From contig NZ_JAQMHV010000004.1 in the NCBI RefSeq assembly GCF_028307215.1, positions 1-64,000 on the forward strand: DNA of 64,000 bases, written 5' to 3'. Below the pieces are notes generated by a model. That model did no database searches. It was given only the letters and a program-made list of their open reading frames with translations, and had not been told where the DNA came from. The stretch comes from Falsirhodobacter sp. 20TX0035 (GTDB lineage Bacteria; Pseudomonadota; Alphaproteobacteria; Rhodobacterales; Rhodobacteraceae). Positions 7,855 to 17,190 of the stretch are shown piece after piece. Position 1 is the first letter of the stretch. Every line of letters starts with the position of its first letter. A program made the position numbers and the translations under genes.

Positions 7855-8316
7855 TCAATAGGCCGGGAGGATCAGTGAGTCGACAGTGTGGATCACTCCG
7901 TTCGAGCGCGGGATGTCGGCGGCCGTCAGCCGGTGCTCGTGGCCCGTGTCATCGCGCAGCATGATCCCGTCGCGTGTGCGATACATGGCGATGCGGCAGC
8001 CGCCGACCGTGCGGACGACGGCGGGGCGGCCGGTGGCCAGAACTTCGGTCAGTGCGCGGGTGGGGGCCATGTGGCAGGTCAGGATCTGCACCAGCTTTTC
8101 CCGCTCAAGGCCAGCGGGCAGCGACGCGAAGGCCGAATCCTGCGGGGCGAAGATGGTGTAGGGGCCGGGATTTGACAGCGCCCGGTCGATGCCCGTCTGG
8201 CGCATCAGCGCGGCGAAACGGCTGAAGCCGGGGGTTTCCGCTGCGAAATCATAGACATTGGCCGCCACTGCGGGCAGGGGCATCAGGCAGGTCGCGGCAA
8301 GCAGGATCCAGCGCAT
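7855..8316 (-). CDS. Exported fasciclin-domain protein
   Basis: 153 residues from ATG 8316, chosen because AAGGAG lies seven bases upstream. Signal peptide about 1-21 (WILLAATCLMPLPAVAA). The rest is one fasciclin (FAS1) domain: YTIFAPQDSAFASLP is the H1 box, and NGVIHTVDSLILP is the terminal H2 box. The protein acts in the periplasm or outside the cell; FAS1 domains mediate adhesion. A consensus EcfG-type promoter sits 26 bases upstream, so the gene is probably part of the general stress response. Confidence 0.88.
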   Translation of the reverse strand: MRWILLAATCLMPLPAVAANVYDFAAETPGFSRFAALMRQTGIDRALSNPGPYTIFAPQDSAFASLPAGLEREKLVQILTCHMAPTRALTEVLATGRPAVVRTVGGCRIAMYRTRDGIMLRDDTGHEHRLTAADIPRSNGVIHTVDSLILPAY

Positions 8317-8342
8317 GGCACACTCCTTCATCACACCTTTGT

Positions 8343-8367
8343 AACGCGACCCCCCGGCGTGGGTTCC
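8343..8367 (-). promoter_or_regulatory. EcfG (general stress response) promoter of the fasciclin gene
   Basis: Read on the minus strand: GGAAC (8367-8363), 16 bases, CGTT (8346-8343). This matches the EcfG consensus GGAAC-N16/17-CGTT exactly. The -10 element ends 26 bases before the start codon at 8316, leaving room for the ribosome-binding site. Confidence 0.7.
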
Positions 8368-8434
8368 CCCGTGGCCTTGCAACAGCGGCAGGGCGGACTT
8401 AAAGTAGGGGTTAACCGAATTGGAGGGCGATTCA

Positions 8435-9541
8435 ATGGCGCCCGAGCGTCCCAGAGGTGCGGACGCGCTCCCCGTCGATTCGTCGCGGGTCGAACCTTCC
8501 GCCACCTCGCCCGGTTCCACGCTGTATGCGGCGCTGGATCTGGGTACGAACAGTTGCCGCATGCTGATTGCCGAGCCCAAGGGCAGTCACTTTCAGGTCG
8601 TGGACAGCTTTTCCAAGACCGTGCAGTTGGGCCTGGGGCTGGAAGCGTCCGGTCGGCTTTCGCGTGCGTCCATGGGCCGGACGGTGCAGGCGCTGCGCAT
8701 CTGCCAGAAGAAGCTGGAAAAGCACCGGGTGCGCCGGATGCGTCTGGTGGCCACAGAGGCCTGCCGCCGCGCCCGCAACGCGCGCGACTTCATCCGCATG
8801 GTGCGCCGCGAAACCGGCCTGCAGCTGGAGATCATCAATCCCGAGGAGGAGGCCCGCCTCGCCGTCATCTCCTGCGCGCCGCTGGTCAACCCGAAGACCG
8901 AGCAGTTGCTGGTGATCGACATCGGCGGCGGCTCGACCGAACTTGTGTGGATCGACCTGTCGGAGGTGGCGCCGGATCAGCGCGCGCGCTCCATCATGGC
9001 GCTGCACAACGGCTTCAAGCCGCGGCGTGGTGCGGCGCGCGTGGTCGACTGGATCTCGGTGCCCCTAGGCGTGGCGACGCTGAAGGACCAGTTCGCGGAT
9101 GTGGAGGATGACGCTGCCCGCTTCGCGCTCATGAGCTGGTTCTTCGAGGAGAACCTGTCGAGCTTCTCTCCCTACAACTCCGAAAACGCGCGCGAAGGGT
9201 TCCAGATCATCGGGACCTCGGGGACGATCACGACGGTTGCCGCGTCCTTCCTGCGGTTGCGGCGCTATGACCGGACCAAGGTGGACGGGCTGCACATGAC
9301 GTCGGACCAGATCGACCAGGTGATCCGCGACTATCTGGCGCTTGGCCCGGAAGGGCGGCGCGTGGACCCGCAGATCGGGCGCGACCGGCACAGCCTGATC
9401 ATGTCGGGCGCGGCCATCCTTCAGGCGCTGATGCGGATCTGGCCGACGGACCGCCTTTCGGTGGCCGATCGCGGGTTGCGGGAAGGCTTGCTCTATCAAC
9501 AGATGAACGCGGATGGCGTTCTGGAAGACGGACCACTGTGA
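8435..9541 (+). CDS. ppx: Ppx/GppA-family exopolyphosphatase
   Basis: 368 residues from ATG 8435 with GGAGG upstream. It belongs to the actin-like ASKHA phosphatases: [13 protein letters not shown] (about 35-47) is the phosphate-1 motif, [14 protein letters not shown] the phosphate-2 motif, and [13 protein letters not shown] a later nucleotide-binding motif. It hydrolyses polyphosphate and/or ppGpp-type guanosine pentaphosphate in the cytoplasm; the family members cannot be told apart by eye. About 30 disordered residues precede the domain. The stop overlaps the next start (TGATG), so it is coupled to rlmE. Confidence 0.9.
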   Translation: MAPERPRGADALPVDSSRVEPSATSPGSTLYAALDLGTNSCRMLIAEPKGSHFQVVDSFSKTVQLGLGLEASGRLSRASMGRTVQALRICQKKLEKHRVRRMRLVATEACRRARNARDFIRMVRRETGLQLEIINPEEEARLAVISCAPLVNPKTEQLLVIDIGGGSTELVWIDLSEVAPDQRARSIMALHNGFKPRRGAARVVDWISVPLGVATLKDQFADVEDDAARFALMSWFFEENLSSFSPYNSENAREGFQIIGTSGTITTVAASFLRLRRYDRTKVDGLHMTSDQIDQVIRDYLALGPEGRRVDPQIGRDRHSLIMSGAAILQALMRIWPTDRLSVADRGLREGLLYQQMNADGVLEDGPL

Positions 9542-10251
9542 TGACGGAAAAGAACACCTCCGGACGGGGCCAGCGCGATCTGCGGGTGCGCGTCAAGACG
9601 GCGAAGGGGCGCAAGCTGTCCTCGACGCTGTGGTTGGAGCGGCAGCTAAACGACCCCTACGTGCAGCGGGCGAAGAAGGAAGGCTACCGTGGACGCGCCG
9701 CCTTCAAGATCCTGGAGCTGGACGACAAGTTCGGCTTCCTGAAGCCGGGTTCGCGCGTGGTCGATCTGGGCTGCGCCCCCGGCGGCTGGTGCCAGGTGGC
9801 GGTGGAGCGTGTGAACGCCCTTGGCCAGAAGCCGAACAAGCCGCAGGGCACCGTTCTGGGTGTGGATCTTCAGGAGGTGGAGCCTATATCCGGCGCCGAG
9901 GTGCATCAGCTGGACTTCCTGGAAGATGACGCCGATCAGAAGGTCAAGGACTGGCTGGGCGGGCCCGCCGATGTCGTGATGAGCGACATGGCCGCTGCAT
10001 CCTCGGGCCACAAGGGCACGGACCACCTGCGCATCATCGCGCTGTGCGAGGCCGCGGCCTTCTTCGCCTTCGACGTGCTGGAGGAGGGTGGGACCTTTGT
10101 CGCCAAGGTTCTGGCGGGCGGGGCCGAGAACGAGCTTCAAACACTGCTGAAGCGCAACTTCACCAAGGTCGCCAACGTGAAGCCGCCGGCGTCGCGCGCG
10201 GATTCGTCGGAAAAGTTCGTGGTGGCGATGGGGTTCCGCGGGCGTCCATGA
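9541..10251 (+). CDS. rlmE: 23S rRNA 2'-O-ribose U2552 methyltransferase RlmE (RrmJ/FtsJ)
   Basis: 236 residues. It methylates U2552 in the A-loop of 23S rRNA using S-adenosylmethionine, a late step of large-subunit assembly. Visible motifs: [15 protein letters not shown] (SAM loop), [10 protein letters not shown] (first catalytic lysine), VVMSDMA (aspartate) and FVAKVLAGG (second lysine). An extra basic N-terminal tail is present, as in other alphaproteobacterial members. The ATG at 9541 shares one base with the ppx stop. Confidence 0.93.
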   Translation: MTEKNTSGRGQRDLRVRVKTAKGRKLSSTLWLERQLNDPYVQRAKKEGYRGRAAFKILELDDKFGFLKPGSRVVDLGCAPGGWCQVAVERVNALGQKPNKPQGTVLGVDLQEVEPISGAEVHQLDFLEDDADQKVKDWLGGPADVVMSDMAAASSGHKGTDHLRIIALCEAAAFFAFDVLEEGGTFVAKVLAGGAENELQTLLKRNFTKVANVKPPASRADSSEKFVVAMGFRGRP

Positions 10252-10272
10252 CGCCCGTTACGGGTGGCGCCC

Positions 10273-10842
10273 TCAGGCGCCCCAGTGGCGGACGGCGCCG
10301 CAATCCATGTGCACGAAGTTCGACCCCGAATAGCGACCCACGCCGCCGGCCGAGCACGCCTCGGCCGCGCGGGCCATCTGCGACACGGATCGCGATTTCA
10401 GCCGCAGGTCCGCCGCCTTGCCCGACATGTGCAGAGAGTTGCGCGCCACGCCTTCCGATTGCGAGCGCAGCATGGCGTTCGTCTTGGGCGAACGGTAGCC
10501 CGACAGCAGCAGGTAGGGTTCGGTCGTGTCCATCAGCGAATGGGACGCGGCCATGATGTCCAGCGTGCGGGCGTCGAAGTTGATCACCTCGTTCGTGCGC
10601 CAGTCGCGGACAAAGCGGTTCACGTCCTGCAGCGATTCCGGGATGTACTGCCCTTCGATCCAGTAGATCGAGTCCAGCGATTCGCCCGTGCGTCCGTTGT
10701 ACATGCGGATGCGGCGTACATCGCCCGCGCCCCGAAGAAACCCGAATGCGTTCGACGCCGAAGGGGCCGCCACGACGACCGTCGCCGCAAAGGCACCCAG
10801 AAGACCGCGCCGCGTCAACGCCGGAAAGGATTGTCCTGCCAT
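10273..10842 (-). CDS. Tat-exported DUF882 (M15-like) cell-wall protein
   Basis: 189 residues from ATG 10842. The N-terminus has a twin-arginine signal (TRRGLLGAFAATVVVAAPSASNA). The mature part is DUF882/peptidase M15-like: LSGYRSPKTNAML, SLHMSGKAADLRL and FVHMDCGAVRHW contain the His-Asp-His zinc set typical of D-Ala-D-Ala carboxypeptidase folds. It probably acts on peptidoglycan in the periplasm. It converges on rlmE with 21 bases between the genes; a GGCGCC-ctca-GGCGCC hairpin at 10266-10281 overlaps its stop and may terminate both. Confidence 0.87.
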   Translation of the reverse strand: MAGQSFPALTRRGLLGAFAATVVVAAPSASNAFGFLRGAGDVRRIRMYNGRTGESLDSIYWIEGQYIPESLQDVNRFVRDWRTNEVINFDARTLDIMAASHSLMDTTEPYLLLSGYRSPKTNAMLRSQSEGVARNSLHMSGKAADLRLKSRSVSQMARAAEACSAGGVGRYSGSNFVHMDCGAVRHWGA

Positions 10843-11067
10843 CAGTCTGCCTGTCCCAATTTCTGTCACGGCCCCTTGTCTGCGAGGTCTTCGTGATTGA
10901 TGGGTTAATTTATGGCGCATTCGGCCGGAAATTCCAAAAGTTTTTACGGCCTGTTCCGCTGCGTCATGGCACAATTCGGCGTAATCGCGCCGAGAACCAC
11001 CACATGATGCCCGGGGTGGCACTTCGGGCAGCCGAAGGTTACGTTGCCCTCAAAGACGGAGCGCACC

Positions 11068-12159
11068 ATGACACACACCATCCGCGAGATTGCCGCCGCC
11101 ATCGGGGCCGAGGCTGAAGGCGACCTGGACATCCGGATCGACGGCGTGGCCGAACCCGCCGCGGCCACCGCGCAGGACCTGGCCTTGGCCATGGACCCCA
11201 AATACGCGGAAGGGCTGGGCAAGGGATCCGCGCAGGCCGCGATGGTCTGGCCGGGCGCCGACTGGCGTTCGCTGGGCCTGAAGGCGGCCATCCTTGCCCC
11301 GCGCGGCCGGCTTGCCATGGCCGGGCTGTCGCGCATGATGGACAAGGGTCCGCTGATCGCCCCCGGCATCCATCCCATGACCGCGATCGATCCCACCGCC
11401 GTGATCGGCGACGGGGCGGCCATCGGGCCCTTCGTGTCGGTGGGCGCGGGGGCCGTGATCGGGCGAAACGCCCGCATCGCCTCGCACGTCGCCATCGGCG
11501 AAGGGGTGCGGATCGGGGACGACGCGCTGATCTACGCAGGCGCGAAGATCGGCGCGCGGGTCCGCATCGGCGACCGCTTCATCGCGCAGCCGGGTTGCGC
11601 CATCGGCAATGACGGCCTCAGCTTCGTCACGCCCGAAAAGTCGGGGATCGAGGAGATCCGCGAGACGCTTGGTGTGCGCGAGGGTATCCGCGAACAGGCC
11701 TGGACGCGCATCCACTCCCTCGGCTCGGTCGAGATTGGGGACGATGTGGAGGTGGGGGCGAATTCGACCATCGACCGCGGCACGATCCGCGACACGGTCG
11801 TGGGCAGCGGCACCAAGATCGACAACCTCGTCCACCTCGGCCACAACGTGCGCGTCGGGCGTGATTGCCTGCTCTGCGGCCTTGTGGGCGTGGCGGGATC
11901 GGTTCGCATCGGTGATCGCGTGGTGCTGGCGGGGCAGGTCGGCGTGTCGGACAACATCTTCATCGGCGACGACGTGATCGCGGGCGGCGGGACCAAGATC
12001 CTCAGCAACGCGCCCGCAGGTCGCGTGCTTCTGGGCTATCCCGCCGTGAAGATGGACGCGCATGTGGAGATGCAGAAGGCCCTGCGCCGCCTGCCGCGCC
12101 TTGCGGCGACGGTGAAAGACCTTCAAAAAATCGTTGCAAAGGACGTGCAAGAAGACTGA
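11068..12159 (+). CDS. lpxD: UDP-3-O-acylglucosamine N-acyltransferase LpxD-type
   Basis: 363 residues from ATG 11068 (GGAG upstream). A left-handed beta-helix acyltransferase: an N-terminal uridine-binding domain (about 1-95) is followed by many I/V-G-x-x hexapeptide repeats ([19 protein letters not shown] onward). The stretch [12 protein letters not shown] contains the catalytic histidine of LpxD, and a C-terminal helix follows. It transfers a 3-hydroxyacyl chain from acyl-ACP to the lipid A precursor. It is not in the usual fabZ-lpxA setting: it is followed by its own acyl carrier protein and a ketosynthase, so it may be a second, specialised LpxD. Confidence 0.88.
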   Translation: MTHTIREIAAAIGAEAEGDLDIRIDGVAEPAAATAQDLALAMDPKYAEGLGKGSAQAAMVWPGADWRSLGLKAAILAPRGRLAMAGLSRMMDKGPLIAPGIHPMTAIDPTAVIGDGAAIGPFVSVGAGAVIGRNARIASHVAIGEGVRIGDDALIYAGAKIGARVRIGDRFIAQPGCAIGNDGLSFVTPEKSGIEEIRETLGVREGIREQAWTRIHSLGSVEIGDDVEVGANSTIDRGTIRDTVVGSGTKIDNLVHLGHNVRVGRDCLLCGLVGVAGSVRIGDRVVLAGQVGVSDNIFIGDDVIAGGGTKILSNAPAGRVLLGYPAVKMDAHVEMQKALRRLPRLAATVKDLQKIVAKDVQED

Positions 12160-12184
12160 ACCTACGGGAAAGGACAGACCGCGG

Positions 12185-12445
12185 ATGGACACGGTTGAAG
12201 ACAAGGTCATCCGGATCATCGCCGACCAAGCGCTTCTTGATCCGTCGGACGTGACCCCGGCCTCCACCCTGGCCGAGCTTGGGATCGACAGCATGGCCCT
12301 GGTGGAGACGATCTTCGCGATCGAGGAGACGTTCGACGTCTCCGTCCCCTTCAACGCGAACGAGCCTGCGGCCAGCCAGTTCGACATCTCCTCCGTCGGC
12401 TCCATCATCGCCGCGGTGGAGGATCTGGTGGCTGCCCGGGCATGA
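12185..12445 (+). CDS. Acyl carrier protein
   Basis: 86 residues from ATG 12185, acidic and helical, with the phosphopantetheine site in ELGIDSMALVETIF. It begins 25 bases after lpxD and overlaps the ketosynthase by four bases (ATGA). It is probably a dedicated carrier that shuttles an acyl chain between the neighbouring ketosynthase and acyltransferase, analogous to AcpXL in rhizobial lipid A synthesis; the analogy is inference. Confidence 0.88.
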   Translation: MDTVEDKVIRIIADQALLDPSDVTPASTLAELGIDSMALVETIFAIEETFDVSVPFNANEPAASQFDISSVGSIIAAVEDLVAARA

Positions 12446-13650
12446 AGCGCGTCGTCATCACGGGGGCCGGGACCATCAACGCCCTGGCCCACGACGTGAA
12501 GGGCACGTTCGAGGCGTTTCGCGAGGGGCGCTGCGGCATCACCGAGCTGGACATCCGCGACAAGGACCGGCTGAGCATCCAGATCGGCGGGCAGGTTCAC
12601 GACTGGGACCCCGAGGCGCGCTTCAACCGCCAGCAGATCGCCCTTTACGACAAGTTCACCCAGTTCACCCTTCTGGCTGGGCGCGAGGCCGTGGCCCAGT
12701 CCGGCCTGAACTTCGACGGCCGGCTGAGCTACGAGGCCGGCGTGGTGCTCGGCACTGCGGCGGGTGGCGTGAATACCTGGGACGACAACTACCGCACCGT
12801 CTACGAGGAGGGGAAGAACCGCGTCCATCCCTTTGTCGTGCCCAAGCTGATGAACAACGCCGCCGCCAGCCACCTGTCGATGGAGTTCAACCTCAAGGGT
12901 CCCAGCTTCACCGTGGCCACGGCCTGCGCCAGTTCCAACCATGCGATGGGGCAGGCCTTCCACATGATCCGGTCGGGCATGACGCAGGTGATGCTGACCG
13001 GCGGGTCCGAATCCATGCTGTGCTTTGGCGGGATCAAGGCCTGGGAAGGGCTGCGCGTCATGTCCCGCGACGCGTGCCGCCCGTTCAGCCTGAATCGCAA
13101 CGGCATGGTGCAGGGCGAAGGCGCCGCCATCTTCGTGTTCGAGGAGCATGAGCATGCCCGCGCCCGCGGGGCCGAAATCCTGGCCGAGGTGGTGGGCTTC
13201 GCCATGACCTCCGACGCCTCCGACATCGTGATGCCGAACAAGCAGGGCGCGGCCCGCGCCATTGCGGGCGCATTGCGCGACGCGCGCCTGAACGGGGATG
13301 AGGTCGGTTACATCAACGCCCACGGCACCGGCACGGCGGCGAACGACAAGACGGAATGCGCGGCGGTGGCGGATGTGTTCGGGCCGCATGCGGACCGGCT
13401 GATGATCTCCTCGACGAAGTCGATGCACGGGCACCTGATCGGCGGCACCGGCGCGGTGGAGCTTCTGGCCTGCATCATGGCCCTGCGCGACGGCGTCATT
13501 GCCCCGACCATCGGGTATGAGGAGCCGGACCCGGAATGCGCGCTGAACGTGGTTCCGAACGTGGCGCGCGACGCGAAGGTGAAGGTCGCGCTGTCCAACG
13601 CCTTTGCCTTTGGCGGGCTGAACGCGGTTCTGGCCCTGAAAAGGGCCTAG
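12442..13650 (+). CDS. Beta-ketoacyl-ACP synthase (FabF-like)
   Basis: 402 residues of the thiolase fold. The catalytic triad is visible: Cys162 in VATACASSNHAMG, His294 in INAHGTGTAAND and His331 in TKSMHGHLIGG. It extends acyl chains by condensing malonyl-ACP with acyl-ACP. Its four-base overlap with the acyl carrier gene and the upstream lpxD suggest that it builds a particular acyl chain for lipid A or another envelope lipid rather than serving bulk fatty acid synthesis. A strong hairpin terminator follows directly. Confidence 0.9.
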   Translation: MKRVVITGAGTINALAHDVKGTFEAFREGRCGITELDIRDKDRLSIQIGGQVHDWDPEARFNRQQIALYDKFTQFTLLAGREAVAQSGLNFDGRLSYEAGVVLGTAAGGVNTWDDNYRTVYEEGKNRVHPFVVPKLMNNAAASHLSMEFNLKGPSFTVATACASSNHAMGQAFHMIRSGMTQVMLTGGSESMLCFGGIKAWEGLRVMSRDACRPFSLNRNGMVQGEGAAIFVFEEHEHARARGAEILAEVVGFAMTSDASDIVMPNKQGAARAIAGALRDARLNGDEVGYINAHGTGTAANDKTECAAVADVFGPHADRLMISSTKSMHGHLIGGTGAVELLACIMALRDGVIAPTIGYEEPDPECALNVVPNVARDAKVKVALSNAFAFGGLNAVLALKRA

Positions 13651-13674
13651 GGCCCCGGATCGCGCCGGGGCCCT
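13649..13674. terminator. Bidirectional hairpin terminator between ketosynthase and ialB genes
   Basis: A ten-base perfect stem, AGGGCCCCGG with CCGGGGCCCT, closes a six-base loop (ATCGCG). It begins at the ketosynthase stop codon and ends seven bases before the convergent gene. There is no long T-run on either side, as is common in high-GC genomes. Confidence 0.75.
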
Positions 13675-13680
13675 TGGTCC

Positions 13681-14307
13681 TTATTTCCCGTTCGCCGCAA
13701 CAACGGCGTCGTAACCGGCCGTGAATCCCGACAGCGACAGATCAAGGACGACCTTCTGGTCCGGCGCGACCACCGGCACCAGCGTCAGCTGCGCGGCGGA
13801 GCCTTTCTTCAGCGCGTCCACCTCGGCCTGCGTGAAGCCGATGCGGGCGACGCAGCCCACGGTGCTGCACCAGGTGTAGGGGTAGACCTTGGCGGGCGAG
13901 CTGTCGATCTTGAGCGACAGGTTCGCCGTCAGCAGCGTTTCCAGCGGCACGATGACCGTGGCGCCTGCGGCGGCCTGCTGGCCGGCCGGCAGGTTGAACA
14001 TGCTGAATTCGGCGACGTTGTTGCCGTCCTTGTCCTTCAGCAGCTGGTACAGCTGGCACCGGTCCTTGCCCGCCTCGTCGGCGATGCAGCGCTGTTCCCA
14101 GGATCCGAAGGTGCCGGCCACCTTCATCGGATTTTGGTCTTCGGCCGTCTGGCCCATGTTCAGGTCCTGTCCGGATGCGTCATCGGCCGTGGCGGCCGGT
14201 GCGGCGGGGGCAGGGGCGGCGGCGGGCGCCGAGTCCTGCGCCAGCGCGGCCTGCGCCAGCGACATCCCGAGGGTCAGGGCAAGAAGGGTGGAGAGGGTCT
14301 TGGACAT
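13681..14307 (-). CDS. Invasion-associated locus B (IalB) family protein
   Basis: 208 residues. Signal peptide about 1-23, then a low-complexity Ala/Pro linker to about 45. The IalB domain begins around FGSWEQRCI with conserved cysteines (RCI, DRCQLY, CSTVGCVARIGF). This periplasmic family was first linked to host-cell invasion in Bartonella; in free-living alphaproteobacteria its role is unknown. It is on the minus strand, downstream of the xerD terminator and with its own leader region. Confidence 0.85.
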   Translation of the reverse strand: MSKTLSTLLALTLGMSLAQAALAQDSAPAAAPAPAAPAATADDASGQDLNMGQTAEDQNPMKVAGTFGSWEQRCIADEAGKDRCQLYQLLKDKDGNNVAEFSMFNLPAGQQAAAGATVIVPLETLLTANLSLKIDSSPAKVYPYTWCSTVGCVARIGFTQAEVDALKKGSAAQLTLVPVVAPDQKVVLDLSLSGFTAGYDAVVAANGK

Positions 14308-14380
14308 GCAGTTCGGTCCTCAAGTGGTTCCGATCCGGGCTTAGCATGCGCACATCACCCTGTCAGGCGCGAAATGAGGA

Positions 14381-14406
14381 AAGGGCCGGCCCAACGGCCA
14401 GCCCTT
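14381..14406 (-). terminator. Terminator downstream of xerD
   Basis: On the minus strand AAGGGCTGGCC and GGCCGGCCCTT form an 11-base stem (one G-U pair) with a GTTG loop, followed by TTCCTCATTT. It lies 106 bases beyond the xerD stop and 74 bases before the ialB start. Confidence 0.6.
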
Positions 14407-14511
14407 CCCCTTGTACACCCCCTGTCGGACGGGCCGACTTATTGGGGTAAAGGCTATGCGCGGCGGGGTCATGCGTCAACACCCAAATGTGACGCGGGCG
14501 TGACGGCTTTG

Positions 14512-15417
14512 TCAGTCCTTGGCCAGCGGGTGATGGTTCAGGACAAGGTTCTTCAGCTGTTCGTCCAGCACATGGGTGTAGATCTCCACCGTGCCGATGT
14601 CGGCATGGCCCAGCATCAGCTGGATCGCCCGCAGATCGGCGCCGCCCGCCAGAAGATGGGTGGCAAAGGCGTGGCGCAGCGTGTGCGGCGTCACCCGCGA
14701 CGGCGCGATGCCCGCATCGGCCGCGATCTGCTGGATCAGGCGGAAGAAGTATTCCCGCGTCAGATGGCCGGTGGCGCCGCGGCCCGGGAACAGGAACTTC
14801 GAATCCGCCTCGGCCTCATCGGCGTCCCGGCGTTCCAGCCAGGCGATCAGCGCCTCGCGCGCCGGGGGGGACAGGGGCACAAGGCGTTCCTTGCCGCCCT
14901 TGCCGCGCACCAGCAGCATCTGCGGATCGCCCCGCGCGGCGGCGATGGGAAGCCCCACGAGCTCGGACACCCGCATGCCCGTGGCATAGAGAAGCTCCAG
15001 CAGGCAACGGTTGCGCACCTGAAGCGTGTCGCCGCGCCCCCGGTCGCGGGCGGAATCAAGGAGGCGGTCCACCTCGTCGATGCTGAGAGTGCCGGGAAGG
15101 CGCTTGTCCGTTCCGGGTCCCTTCAGGCGGATCGCGGGGTTGTCCTCGCGCAGCCCCTCATCATGCAGGAAGCGGTAGAACTGACGGATGGAGACCAGTC
15201 GCCGGGCGCGCGTCGCCTTCGACAGCCCCTGGGCATCGCAGAAGATCAGGTAATCCTCCACCGCCGCACGGTCGGCGGTGGCGAAGCTTCCGCCGCGTCG
15301 CTCCAGCCAGGACAGGAAGTCCTTCAGGTCGCGCCCATAGGCCAGCAGCGTGTTGCGCGCCGCCCCCACATCCGCGGCCTGCGCGTCCAGGAACAGGGAG
15401 ATCCAGCGCTCCTCCAT
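14512..15417 (-). CDS. xerD: Site-specific tyrosine recombinase XerD
   Basis: 301 residues, the usual length. An N-terminal SAM-like DNA-binding domain (1-95) precedes the catalytic domain with R149 (TGMRVSEL), K173 (RGKGGKER), H245 and R248 (TPHTLRH), H271 (LGHADI) and Y280 (YTHV). With XerC it resolves chromosome dimers at dif. The start overlaps the stop of the upstream gene by one base. The genomic setting beside aroK-aroB is the usual one for Rhodobacterales, so this is the housekeeping enzyme and not an integrase of the accessory region. Confidence 0.92.
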   Translation of the reverse strand: MEERWISLFLDAQAADVGAARNTLLAYGRDLKDFLSWLERRGGSFATADRAAVEDYLIFCDAQGLSKATRARRLVSIRQFYRFLHDEGLREDNPAIRLKGPGTDKRLPGTLSIDEVDRLLDSARDRGRGDTLQVRNRCLLELLYATGMRVSELVGLPIAAARGDPQMLLVRGKGGKERLVPLSPPAREALIAWLERRDADEAEADSKFLFPGRGATGHLTREYFFRLIQQIAADAGIAPSRVTPHTLRHAFATHLLAGGADLRAIQLMLGHADIGTVEIYTHVLDEQLKNLVLNHHPLAKD

Positions 15418-16925
15418 CAGCCGCGCCGGTCAAGGATCATCAGTTGCAGAGCGACCCGGCGCGCGGCGGGTTCCAGCCCCAGCGCGCGCAGGGTCGAAAT
15501 CCCCTCGGTCACGCCCTGAAGATCGCCCTGCGCACCGCGTGAAAGCATCGTCATGGCCAGCAGCAACGCCTCACCCCGCCGTTGCTGGGACAGAAGCTCG
15601 TCTGCCTCGGGCGGGACAGGATCGCTGGAGAATCCTGCGGCAATGGCGCGGGACAGCCCGTCCACGGTGGGCGCGTTGGCAGGCGATCCGGTGGCGATGG
15701 CGGTCAGGAACCGGTCCTTCGGTTCGGAGGAGGCGTTCAGCGTCCCCACCCCGTCCAGCCGCCCCGTCAGAAGACCAAGGCGAGCGGCCATTTGCGCGGC
15801 GCTGCCGGTCATGGGCAAGGCCAGCAATTGTGGCGCGTACATGCGGGCAAAGGCCACTTCCAGCTCCGCCCCCGTCATGGCGGACCACGCCATCGGCAGC
15901 GCCTGCGCGGCCGCGCGGGCGTCACCATCGGTCACGGCCCGATCCAGCGCCTGAATGGCCGAGGCGCGGTCCCACACCCCGCCCGACGCCGCAGGACGTT
16001 GCAGCGTGTACAGGCCCAGAAGGCGATTCGGGTCCAGCACGCCGGCGCGGGTCAGCCGCTCCGCCGCGTCCAGCTGCGCCTTCCAGCCCGACGAATCGCG
16101 CAGCTCCGCATGGGCATAGGCCAAGGGCAGGGTCAGGGTGGGCAGCGGCTGGCCGATCGCCTCGAACATGCGCCACTCCAAGGGGGTCGGGCGCGCGGGC
16201 GGGGGCAGGGGCGGCTCCCCCTCGAACAGTTCCGGATCAAGGAAGCGGGAGATAAGGGCGTCATCCTCGGCATCGACCAGACCAAGGGCCTGCGCCGAAT
16301 GCAGCACCACCACGGCGGCGGACCAGTCGCCCGTGCGCGCCGTGCAATAGATGCGGGCGGGATAGGTCGGTGCCAGCTGGGGCGCGGCCTCCAGCGTCTC
16401 GCAGGCCTGATCCTCGGTCCCCAGAAGCAGGGCGATGTCGAACTGGCGGCGGAAGGCCTTGGCCTCGACCGCGCCGGACACGTCCAGAAGCGCCTGCGCC
16501 TGTTCCAGCGCGCCGACGGCCAGCAGCTTGTCCAGCCGGGAAAAGAACACGAGGCCTTCGGTCCCCGCATCGCGGGGCGCGTGGGTTTCGGCCAGAAGCA
16601 CGTTCATCGCCAGCTCGTGCAGGGCGGGCAGAGTGTTGACCGGCATCGCTGTGATCTTCTCAGCGATCACGCGTGAGGATCCGGCCCCCCAGAGTTCACG
16701 CGGAAGCCCGGTCTGGCGCGGGGTCAGAAGGCCCGCCACGTCCAGCACCGGCGTGTCCGGCACCTGCGCCGTCGGGGGCTCCGCCGGCACCTCTGGCGGT
16801 GCCGCCACGGGCGCGGGCGCCGTGACCGAACGGGACAGCCAGTCGATGGCCGACATCGGCGCCTCGGCCCCGGCAAGGCCGGGGGCAAGGCACATCGTCA
16901 GGGCAAGGGCGTGCCTAGTTCCCAT
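15417..16925 (-). CDS. Exported alpha-helical repeat protein of unknown function
   Basis: 502 residues with a signal peptide (about 1-20), a proline-rich linker to about 60, and then a long helical body with TPR-like A/L-rich pairs (ALEQAQALLDVSGAVEAKAF and similar). It is a conserved-type hypothetical that I associate with the xerD-aroK locus of Rhodobacterales. It is probably periplasmic. It is coupled to xerD downstream (TGATG) and overlaps the small membrane protein gene upstream by 11 bases, so the three form an operon. Confidence 0.75.
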   Translation of the reverse strand: MGTRHALALTMCLAPGLAGAEAPMSAIDWLSRSVTAPAPVAAPPEVPAEPPTAQVPDTPVLDVAGLLTPRQTGLPRELWGAGSSRVIAEKITAMPVNTLPALHELAMNVLLAETHAPRDAGTEGLVFFSRLDKLLAVGALEQAQALLDVSGAVEAKAFRRQFDIALLLGTEDQACETLEAAPQLAPTYPARIYCTARTGDWSAAVVVLHSAQALGLVDAEDDALISRFLDPELFEGEPPLPPPARPTPLEWRMFEAIGQPLPTLTLPLAYAHAELRDSSGWKAQLDAAERLTRAGVLDPNRLLGLYTLQRPAASGGVWDRASAIQALDRAVTDGDARAAAQALPMAWSAMTGAELEVAFARMYAPQLLALPMTGSAAQMAARLGLLTGRLDGVGTLNASSEPKDRFLTAIATGSPANAPTVDGLSRAIAAGFSSDPVPPEADELLSQQRRGEALLLAMTMLSRGAQGDLQGVTEGISTLRALGLEPAARRVALQLMILDRRG

Positions 16926-17049
16926 CCAGCGTCACCGGCGCCGTCACTTCGGTTTGCGGGGGTGTCAGATCGCCCAGATAGGCGTATCCCGTCAGCCCCA
17001 GGAAGATCAGCACCGCAATCACCAGCACCGCCTTGATGATAAGACCCAT
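16915..17049 (-). CDS. 44-residue single-pass membrane protein
   Basis: ATG 17049 is preceded by a purine-rich AAGGGCGG. The product starts MGLIIKAVLVIAVLIFLGL, a membrane helix covering nearly half the protein, then GYAYLGDL and an extracytoplasmic tail with PPQ and PVTLDG. The end overlaps the following gene by 11 bases. It is the first gene of the operon with the exported helical protein and xerD, and is divergent from aroK. Its function is unknown; it could assist that exported protein. Confidence 0.7.
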   Translation of the reverse strand: MGLIIKAVLVIAVLIFLGLTGYAYLGDLTPPQTEVTAPVTLDGN

Positions 17050-17190
17050 CGTTCCGCCCTTCTGCCCCTTGCGCCGTTTCGGCGTCTGTCCGATTTACAT
17101 ATGGCAATCGCTTTCGGTTCACGCCATTACCGCATAACGCCGCAGGCGACCAGCCGGCGGACAGGAAAAGCGGACGGAGATGGCACGATC

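Noticed and set aside
11050-13434. A 794-codon open frame on the minus strand opposite lpxD, acp and the ketosynthase
   Set aside because: It is the antisense shadow of three clearly homologous plus-strand genes; its translation is His/Arg/Gly-rich without family motifs.
14512-15417. Tyrosine recombinase as an integrase of the accessory region
   Set aside because: It has XerD length and setting next to aroK-aroB and lies about 7 kb inside core genes, so it is the housekeeping enzyme.
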